Shown here in pieces: positions 33,452 through 37,987 of a DNA stretch of 37,987 nucleotides; positions within the stretch are counted from its first letter, which is position 1; each line of letters starts with the position of its first letter. Under the pieces are notes generated by a model that worked only from the letters and a program-made list of their open reading frames with translations, ran no database searches and was not told the origin of the DNA. The DNA is from VRUE01 sp044867925. Lineage in GTDB: Bacteria; Actinomycetota; Thermoleophilia; Solirubrobacterales; 70-9. The translations under genes and the position numbers were made by a program. The DNA lies in contig JBIOVV010000064.1 in NCBI GenBank assembly GCA_044867925.1, forward strand, positions 1-37,987, read 5' to 3'.

Positions 33452-34327
33452 ATGGGCAGCCTCTATGGATTCGAGGTTAAGAGCGATTTGCCGCTGCGTC
33501 GGCTGAATGCGGCGGCGGGAACGCGAGGCGAGCTGACGGTCGAGGCCGTGGCGAAGCCACTCGTGGCTCCCGACGACGAGCCCGCCGGGTCCCTGGTCGA
33601 CGATGACGGCCGGCGCTGGTTCGCCTCCTACGAGCTCGGGGACGGCGGCTGCCTGCTGCAGATGCCGCCGACCGGCTCCTTCCTGCTCGAACCCGGCGAC
33701 GGGCGGATCGCGGTCGACTCGAGCGACGGCGACGCCGAGCTGCTCGAGCACCGCATCGCCTCTTCGGCGATCTGCACGCTGCTCTCGATGCGCAGCGACC
33801 TCGCCCTGCACGCGGCGGCGGTCGAGGCGGAAGGCCGCGCGATCGTCTTCTGCGGGCCCTCGCTGCGCGGCAAGTCGACGCTGGCGCGGGCTCTGGGCGA
33901 AGCCGGCTGCCGGCTGCTCGGCGAGGACGGGATCGCGATCGAGCTGGGCGCGGACGGGCTGGTCGCCCATCCCGGCGCGCGCGGCGTGCGCGTGCGCCAC
34001 CGCGACGGCGACGGGCGGCAGCGCACCGCGCTGCTCGAGGATCCCGGCGACGGCGAGGCGGCGCCATGCCCCGTCGCGACCGTCGTCCTCTTGGGCGAGC
34101 GCGGCGCGGAGTTCGAGGTCGAACCGCTGGAGCCGGCCCGGGCCCTGACGCTGCTCACGCCCAACCTCATCCACAGCGGCGGACGCGCCTCGATCGGCGC
34201 CGCGTTTCAGCGGCTCGCGAGGCTGCTCGGCTCCGTACCGGCGCTTCGGGCCTCGCTGCCGGACGATCTCGATGCGCTACCCAAGACATGCCAAAGGTTT
34301 CTCGACGCGACGCGCGTTCCGGGTTAG
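33452..34327 (+). CDS. HPr-kinase-like protein of the RiPP cluster
   Basis: A 291-residue protein with an HPr kinase/phosphorylase-type P-loop domain in its C-terminal part. His120 in LALHAAAVE, Walker A GPSLRGKST (135-143) and LLGEDGIAIEL (156-166) match the HPrK catalytic core; the N-terminal 100 residues are a separate beta-rich domain, not the HPrK N-domain. In known lasso clusters such homologues phosphorylate the precursor peptide near its C-terminus. Here it precedes three precursor genes, so peptide kinase is the best guess; a role as a scaffold is possible. True HPr kinase is unlikely, as no PTS genes are nearby. The start lies 8 bases behind TACCCT without a Shine-Dalgarno site. Confidence 0.82.
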   Translation: MGSLYGFEVKSDLPLRRLNAAAGTRGELTVEAVAKPLVAPDDEPAGSLVDDDGRRWFASYELGDGGCLLQMPPTGSFLLEPGDGRIAVDSSDGDAELLEHRIASSAICTLLSMRSDLALHAAAVEAEGRAIVFCGPSLRGKSTLARALGEAGCRLLGEDGIAIELGADGLVAHPGARGVRVRHRDGDGRQRTALLEDPGDGEAAPCPVATVVLLGERGAEFEVEPLEPARALTLLTPNLIHSGGRASIGAAFQRLARLLGSVPALRASLPDDLDALPKTCQRFLDATRVPG

Positions 34328-34330
34328 ACT
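34325..34330 (+). promoter_or_regulatory. Candidate -10 box for the precursor peptide array
   Basis: TAGACT, whose first three bases are the HPr-kinase-like stop codon, is the same hexamer as before the TetR gene. Transcription would start near 34337 and give a leader of about 26 bases to the first peptide. A weak -35 (CTCGAC, 34301-34306) lies 18 bases upstream. This would let the peptides be made in excess of the enzymes. Confidence 0.4.
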
Positions 34331-34362
34331 CCCCGCCAGGGTTACACCACAGAAGGGGAGAG

Positions 34363-34467
34363 ATGAGCGAGAAGCCTGAGTCTTACGAGGCCCCCAGCGT
34401 CGAGGAGATCGACACCGGCGGCTATCCGATCAGCACCGCGGCCGGCACCAGCCTGCAGCTCGACTAG
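34363..34467 (+). CDS. RiPP precursor peptide 1
   Basis: 34-residue peptide. Leader Tyr8-Glu-Ala-Pro11-Ser-Val-Glu-Glu-Ile16 is shared exactly with the next two; the later part reads DTGGYPISTAAGTSLQLD. Conserved positions in all three are Gly20, Pro22, Ile23, Ser24, Thr25, Gly28 and Ser30. YxxPxV resembles the leader motif of lasso peptides that binds a PqqD-fold partner. ATG follows AAGGGGAG. It is too short for automatic callers. The product and cleavage site are unknown. Confidence 0.85.
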   Translation: MSEKPESYEAPSVEEIDTGGYPISTAAGTSLQLD

Positions 34468-34476
34468 GGAGGCGAG

Positions 34477-34584
34477 ATGAGCGATTCACAGGCCCCGTAC
34501 GAGGCGCCCAGCGTCGAGGAGATCGAGAGCGACGGCGCGCCGATCAGCACCGCACCCGGCAACAGCCTGCCCCTCGGCAGCTAA
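34477..34584 (+). CDS. RiPP precursor peptide 2
   Basis: 35-residue peptide, with the same YEAPSVEEI leader at residues 8-16 and a later part ESDGAPISTAPGNSLPLGS. Compared with peptide 1 it has Ala21 for Tyr21, Pro27 for Ala27, and ends in Ser, the residue phosphorylated in kinase-modified lasso peptides. GGGAGG lies four bases before the ATG, nine bases after the stop of peptide 1. Confidence 0.85.
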   Translation: MSDSQAPYEAPSVEEIESDGAPISTAPGNSLPLGS

Positions 34585-34594
34585 AGGAGGCAAC

Positions 34595-34699
34595 GTGTCC
34601 CACGAGCAAACGCCTTACGAGGCCCCGAGCGTCGAGGAGATCGATGCGGACGGCTTCCCGATCAGCACCGTCGCCGGCCTCAGCCAGCCAGCGGGCTGA
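34595..34699 (+). CDS. RiPP precursor peptide 3
   Basis: 34-residue peptide with GTG start and the strongest ribosome-binding site of the three (AAAGGAGG, 34583-34590). Leader YEAPSVEEI at 8-16; later part DADGFPISTVAGLSQPAG. Phe21 replaces Tyr/Ala and the end differs most. The three genes differ at many third codon positions while the leader and PIST stay fixed, which indicates selection on the protein. Confidence 0.85.
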   Translation: MSHEQTPYEAPSVEEIDADGFPISTVAGLSQPAG

Positions 34700-34711
34700 G
34701 AGCGGAAGCGC

Positions 34712-34745
34712 CACCGGGCGGCCCGGCCGACGCGGTCGCCCGGTG
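34712..34745 (+). promoter_or_regulatory. Hairpin between precursor array and radical SAM gene
   Basis: CACCGGGCG (34712-34720) pairs with CGCCCGGTG (34737-34745) around a 16-base GC-rich loop. No T-run follows, so it is not a normal terminator; it may stabilise the precursor mRNA 3' end or reduce read-through into the maturase gene, whose ATG lies 8 bases downstream with only a weak GAG-type ribosome-binding site. Confidence 0.6.
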
Positions 34746-34752
34746 AGCTGAG

Positions 34753-36234
34753 ATGCGCCGGCGCGAGGAGAGCTTCACCTTCGGCAGGCTGCTCTGGCGC
34801 CTCGGCCGGCGCCCCCCGCGCAGCCTCGTCGTCGCGCCCGAGCGGCCGATCGGGGCGAAGCTCGAGATCACCTATGCCTGCAACCTGCGCTGCGGCTTCT
34901 GTTACACCGACTCGCCCCGCCACACGCTGCAGCGCACGCCGGAGCTGAGCGACGACGAGTGGCGCGAGGTCGTGCGCCAGTCGCTCGAGCTCGGCGTCGT
35001 CGAGGCCGTGGTGACCGGCGGCGAGCCGTTCCTGCGCCGGGAGCTGACGCTGGGCCTGATCGAGACGCTGAGCGCGGCCGGGGTGGGCGTGACGCTGAAC
35101 ACCAACGGCTGGTTCGTCGACGAGGAGGTCGCCGGCCGGCTGGGCGCCCTGCACGGCGTTACCGCCCATGTCTCGCTTGACGGGGCGCGGGCCGGGCTGC
35201 ACGACGGCTCGCGCGGCGTGCCGGGAAGCTGGCGTCGCGCGGTCGAGGGCATCGACCGCCTGCTCGGCGCCGGAGTCGGCGTCTGCGTCGTCCACGTGGT
35301 GACGCCCGGCAACGCCGCCGGCTTCGCTGACTTCCTCGAGCAGATGTGGGCTCTGGGCGTGCCGTGGGTGCGGGCGACGCCGGTCGTGGTGACCGGCGCG
35401 GCGGCGCGCGGCGGCGACTGGCGGATCTCGAAGGGGGCTCTCGACGAGACCGCCGAGGACTTCCGCCGCCGGCACGGCAAGGCGATGAAGGTGCAGGTGC
35501 AGCCCGGCACCGGCGGCGGCGTCAGCCTGCAGGGCCGGGCAGCCCCGGGCAGCTACCTGGTGCGGCCGAACGGGGACGTGCGACCGGACTCGCTGCGGCC
35601 CTTCACCTTCGGCAACGCGATCCGCGATGGGGTCGAGGCCTGCTGGGTGGCGATCCGCGACGGGTGGGACGACGAGCGGATCAACAGCTGGGCGGACTCG
35701 ATGAAGGGGCCCGGGGACCTGGCGAAGTCGGATCTCGTTGCGTATCTGGATGACGAGGTGATGGTCGGTGATCCCTCGGCCGGGGGAGCCGTCAACGGCC
35801 AGCGGCTCGGAGGTCGAGAAGCACCGGTACCGGAGCCGACGCGGCCCAAGTCCGTGGATCCAGCTGAGGAGCTTGCCGAAGCCCAGGAGAAGGTCAGGGA
35901 CCTGGCGGGCCAGCGGCGCTACAAGCACGCGCCGTTGCGGTGGACCGGGAGCGAGGACCAGCGGTTCGTGCGCCTTGCCGGGGACGGGACGTATCTGCGC
36001 CTGAACGAGTCCGGCGGGGTGGTGATGGACGCGCTCGACGGCGGAACGCTGGTGGACGCAGCGAGCGCCCTGCGGGCGCGCTACGAGATCGACGAGGCGC
36101 GAGCACGAGAGGACGCCGAGACCACCGCGCGCGAGCTGATGCGACGCGGCGTGGTGATGGCCGCCGATGCCACCGGCTCCTTTCCGGCCGAGCCCGGGAC
36201 GACGGACCTGCCCGGTTCTGAGCCGAACGGCTAG
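34753..36234 (+). CDS. Radical SAM RiPP maturase with fused C-terminal PqqD domain
   Basis: A 493-residue radical SAM protein. The SAM cluster is Cys43, Cys47, Cys50 (CNLRCGFC); GGEP (89-92) binds SAM; TLNTNGW (114-120) and HVSLDGARAGLHDG follow the usual barrel. A SPASM-like stretch SYLVRPNGDVRPDSLRPFTF (267-286) then GNAIRDGVEACW keeps the dG.v...lGN pattern but lacks the Cys ligands; the only Cys after residue 50 are 178 and 297. After a charged linker (about 340-390), residues 393-470 form a PqqD-like domain (WTGSEDQRFVRLAGDGTYLR, LNESGG, RYEIDEARA). The fused domain could bind the YEAPSVEEI leader; the separate PqqD would then be a second recognition unit. It likely modifies the PIST region. 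The stop is directly beside the tRNA-Ala gene. Confidence 0.9.
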   Translation: MRRREESFTFGRLLWRLGRRPPRSLVVAPERPIGAKLEITYACNLRCGFCYTDSPRHTLQRTPELSDDEWREVVRQSLELGVVEAVVTGGEPFLRRELTLGLIETLSAAGVGVTLNTNGWFVDEEVAGRLGALHGVTAHVSLDGARAGLHDGSRGVPGSWRRAVEGIDRLLGAGVGVCVVHVVTPGNAAGFADFLEQMWALGVPWVRATPVVVTGAAARGGDWRISKGALDETAEDFRRRHGKAMKVQVQPGTGGGVSLQGRAAPGSYLVRPNGDVRPDSLRPFTFGNAIRDGVEACWVAIRDGWDDERINSWADSMKGPGDLAKSDLVAYLDDEVMVGDPSAGGAVNGQRLGGREAPVPEPTRPKSVDPAEELAEAQEKVRDLAGQRRYKHAPLRWTGSEDQRFVRLAGDGTYLRLNESGGVVMDALDGGTLVDAASALRARYEIDEARAREDAETTARELMRRGVVMAADATGSFPAEPGTTDLPGSEPNG

Positions 36235-36307
36235 TGGAGCCAGCCGGGATCGAACCGGCGACCTCCGCCTTGCAAAGGCGGCGCTCTGCCAGCTGAGCTA
36301 TGGCCCC
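36235..36307 (-). tRNA. tRNA-Ala (anticodon TGC)
   Basis: A 73-base cloverleaf: acceptor GGGGCCA/TGGCTCC including the alanine identity pair G3-U70, anticodon stem CCGCC/GGCGG with loop TTTGCAA, T-loop TTCGATC, discriminator A, no CCA. The 3' end abuts the stop of the radical SAM gene. A TACACT box (36321-36316) lies 8 bases upstream of the 5' end. Confidence 0.96.
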
Positions 36308-36346
36308 GCTGCGCAAGTGTAGGCGGGTTGACGCCCACCAACGCAG

Positions 36347-37303
36347 CTAGTCGTCGAAGTCGAAGTCCTTGGGAGGCTTCTGCTCGAACCAGAGCTGGTC
36401 GTCCTCGGGGCTCTCCTCGAGGAAGTCGGGTGTCTCCTCGAGCACGTCCTCGTCGTGATGCGCCGCCTCGGACTCGGTTTCGGCGACGGGCTCCGGCTCC
36501 TTCGCTGCCTCGGGCTCGTCGTACTCCTCAGACTCTGGCTCGGGGGCCGGCTCGGCTGCTTGCTCGAGTTCGGGCTCTGGCTCAGGGTCGCGCGGCGCCT
36601 CCAGGGCCTGGTCGAGTTCGTCGGAGAGGCGCTGCTCATTCCAGAAGGCATCGTCCTCATCGTCGTACTCGTCATCGTCGTCGGGGGCGGGCCCCTGGAC
36701 GCTGACCTCGGCCTCTTCGGTCTCCTCGAGGCCGGCAAGAGGATCGGTCGGGGCAAGGCGGGGCTCGGCGATCTCCTCTTCGACGATCTCCTCGTCGGTG
36801 GGATTGGGAGGGCCGCCCAGCTCCTGCTCAACGTCGAACATCTCGGTCGGCTGTTCGGCGATCGCTCGGCGCTCTTCGGTGGAGTGGCCGGCGGACTCGA
36901 CAGACCTTGGCTCGTCGTCGGGCGTGGTGGCCTCGACAGGATCGGCGACGATCTCGTGCTCCATCGCCGAGGGCTCCTCCTCGACGGGGGACTCATCGAG
37001 GATGGAGGCTGCCTCCTCCGCGGGCATCCCCACCTCAGCAGGCGCGGGCTCATCGGCTGGAGGCGGGGGCTCCTGCAGGTCGGCGATCGTCGGCTCGCGC
37101 CGCGATCCCTCGCTCGCGGCCGTCTCCGGCTGCTCCATGAATTCGGTCGGTGCCTCAGCAAGCGGATCCACGGCCGGCTCCTCGCCCGGCCGCTCCGCCT
37201 GACCGAACGCCTCGTCCTCGAGCTGCTTCAGCTCGGAATCGCCCGCGCCGTGCTGGCGCTTCAGTTCCAGGTGCTCTCGGATTGCCTCGTCAAGGATGCC
37301 CAT
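36347..37303 (-). CDS. Highly acidic low-complexity protein, unknown function
   Basis: 318 residues from ATG 37303 (MGILDEAIREHLELKRQHGA...). The first 35 residues form an amphipathic helix with basic residues; the rest is a long Glu/Asp/Pro/Ala-rich tract with DDDDEYDDEDDAFWNEQ and repeated EPEPE segments, ending WFEQKPPKDFDFDD. There is no signal peptide or membrane segment. It is probably disordered except for the helix and a short aromatic end that may bind a partner. An ATG at 37381 in frame is possible, but the predicted -10 boxes TAGGCT (37335-37330) and TAGGTT (37328-37323) lie after it. The codon pattern is coding and the frame is long, so it is real. Confidence 0.75.
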   Translation of the reverse strand: MGILDEAIREHLELKRQHGAGDSELKQLEDEAFGQAERPGEEPAVDPLAEAPTEFMEQPETAASEGSRREPTIADLQEPPPPADEPAPAEVGMPAEEAASILDESPVEEEPSAMEHEIVADPVEATTPDDEPRSVESAGHSTEERRAIAEQPTEMFDVEQELGGPPNPTDEEIVEEEIAEPRLAPTDPLAGLEETEEAEVSVQGPAPDDDDEYDDEDDAFWNEQRLSDELDQALEAPRDPEPEPELEQAAEPAPEPESEEYDEPEAAKEPEPVAETESEAAHHDEDVLEETPDFLEESPEDDQLWFEQKPPKDFDFDD

Positions 37304-37392
37304 GGCTGAGTCCCAAAGCGGGAACCTAAAGCCTATGCGGTTATCCTTGCCCTTGCGAGGGCCGTGGGACGATCCTCCCACCCAAGCACCTC

Positions 37393-37465
37393 GGGGCTAT
37401 AGCTCAGCTGGCAGAGCGCCTGGATCGCACCCAGGAGGTCGGCGGTTCGAATCCGCCTAGCTCCA
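37393..37465 (+). tRNA. tRNA-Ala (anticodon CGC)
   Basis: A 73-base cloverleaf: acceptor GGGGCTA/TAGCTCC with G3-U70, anticodon stem CCTGG/CCAGG with loop ATCGCAC, T-arm GGCGG TTCGAAT CCGCC, discriminator A, no CCA. It reads the GCG codon, common in this GC-rich genome. It lies opposite in orientation to the TGC isoacceptor 1.1 kb away. TATCCT (37342-37347) may be its -10, with a GTGGGA/TCCCAC hairpin (37364-37381) in the leader. Confidence 0.96.
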
Positions 37466-37493
37466 TCGGAGGAAGTGCCTGCACATGGGAATG

Positions 37494-37562
37494 TGTGATG
37501 GGCCGCATCACAATTAACCGGCCCCGCATTTTCGCCCGAACTCAGGCACTTGTGCCTGAGTT
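37494..37562. repeat. Two palindromes downstream of tRNA-Ala
   Basis: TGTGATG (37494-37500) and CATCACA (37506-37512) make a 7-base inverted repeat with a 5-base spacer. AACTCAGGCAC (37539-37549) and GTGCCTGAGTT (37552-37562) make a perfect 11-base one around TT. Both lie just behind the tRNA gene, a common landing site for integrases. The segment 37466-37645 holds no gene I can support; it is AT-richer than the rest. Confidence 0.6.
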
Positions 37563-37645
37563 TCGCGGATTACCGCCGATATACGTCGATTACGGCTCGA
37601 TTCGCCTTGCTTAGAGGGGGGCCCCACACAAGAACTGGGCGGAGG

Positions 37646-37738
37646 GTCACAAACCGCGTCGAGGTAACGCTCGCCGTCCTCGCCGAAGACGTGCGAGCCC
37701 TCTCCGCGGCTGACGACGACGCCAGCCGCTTTGACGCC
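37646..37738 (-). pseudogene. Class III aminotransferase N-terminal remnant
   Basis: In a 99-codon minus-strand frame (37813-37514) the segment GVVVSRGEGSHVFGEDGERY followed by LDAVCD strongly resembles the start of class III aminotransferases (RGEGsyvwDedGkrYLDa). After it the frame becomes Pro/Ser-rich and unlike the family, and no catalytic part follows. I take it as a degraded fragment. An alternative is chance: the plus-strand frame over the same bases is also open. Confidence 0.4.
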
Positions 37739-37864
37739 TTTCCGCCTGCCTACCCGACCGTGCAGGAATATCGATTCGAGGATCCGCGACGGCCGCCGCC
37801 GGGTGCCGCTCACTCACGTCTCCACCTGACTCGAAGGCCGCCGGCTCCGCGCGGCGGTTCAGAC

Positions 37865-37987
37865 AGGGGCGAACCTAATGAAAGGAACGACGGGCTCCGC
37901 ATCGACGACCCCTCCTTCGTCGCCTCGCTGCCGCCGGTACCTGACGACATCGCGGCCTACTTCGACTCGCTGCCCGGCGTGTCGCTC
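37865..37987 (+). CDS. Partial reading frame leaving the window
   Basis: In the frame of 37886 the codons are almost all G/C-ending and give RIDDPSFVASLPPVPDDIAA and then YFDSLPGVSL up to the last base, which looks coding. No ATG is in frame nearby (the ATG at 37878 is out of frame; an in-frame GTG is at 37760), so the start is unknown, or the gene is broken by a frameshift. The function is not recognisable from this part. Confidence 0.35.

Noticed and set aside
34363..34699. Lasso peptide precursors
   Set aside because: The YxxPxV leader and later Thr recall lasso leaders, but after Thr25 only 9-10 residues remain, no Asp/Glu stands at ring position 7-9, and no asparagine-synthetase-like cyclase or B2 protease is in the window.
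34615..35928. A 437-codon minus-strand frame over the radical SAM gene
   Set aside because: Antisense shadow; the plus-strand product has the CNLRCGFC and PqqD motifs.
36455..37309. A plus-strand frame rich in Leu and Gly that could look like a membrane protein
   Set aside because: It is the complement of the Glu/Asp codons of the acidic protein (GAG/GAC read as CTC/GTC), so the hydrophobicity is an artefact.

Overview
The window is very GC-rich, densely packed chromosomal DNA with strongly G/C-ending codons, no rRNA and only degraded edges. The gene set (PurS/PurQ/PurL with separate subunits, LpqY-SugABC-like sugar transport, leaderless promoters of the TANNNT type, Actinobacteria-style lipA/lipB and pdhABC) points to an actinobacterium. 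I infer class Thermoleophilia (Solirubrobacterales-like), partly from the paired secreted proteins with a thrombospondin-3-like motif; a 16S or marker-gene match is not available here.

Layout. 1-4099: purC-purS-purQ-purL, each overlapping the next by 1-4 bases. 4169-5229: a secreted protein and a strong intrinsic terminator. 5332-9594: a four-gene sugar ABC importer whose ATPase runs 114 bp antisense into an MFS drug-exporter gene (9481-10887), which is divergent from a TetR regulator. 11574-13819: a paralogue of the secreted protein, a second TetR gene and a divergent cupin gene with a clear promoter/operator. 13936-18674: purF, then nitronate monooxygenase (minus strand), then purN-purH. 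18671-19682: a LOG-family nucleotide hydrolase, a PRC-barrel-like remnant and tRNA-Lys. 19727-23172: thiamine genes, with a TPP riboswitch controlling thiO and a thiS-thiG fusion and a divergent thiE followed by a small membrane protein. 23201-33147: the pyruvate dehydrogenase and lipoate block (lpdA, a PIN/AbrB toxin-antitoxin pair, a DsbA-like protein, pdhA-pdhB-pdhC, a polytopic membrane protein, lipB-lipA).

33144-36234 holds what I consider the most interesting system: a candidate RiPP cluster. It has a stand-alone PqqD-like recognition protein, an HPr-kinase-like protein, three tandem 34-35-residue peptides with identical leaders and a shared PIST core motif, and a radical SAM enzyme whose SPASM-like region has lost its cluster cysteines and which carries a fused C-terminal PqqD domain. 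There is no lasso cyclase, protease or exporter next to it. 36235-37465: two alanine tRNA genes in opposite orientation flank an extremely acidic protein gene. 37466-37987: palindromes, an aminotransferase-like remnant and a partial reading frame running off the end.

Structure not explained by genes: an 81-87 bp palindromic element occurs three times, each time inside a protein-coding gene and in both orientations, with compensatory changes in its stem. Two tandem palindromes lie between convergent genes at 29464-29581, and a 17-bp perfect inverted repeat lies downstream of purF. Many genes begin directly at or within a few bases of a predicted transcription start (TANNNT, 6-9 bases, start codon), and three divergent pairs have overlapping or adjacent -10 boxes.
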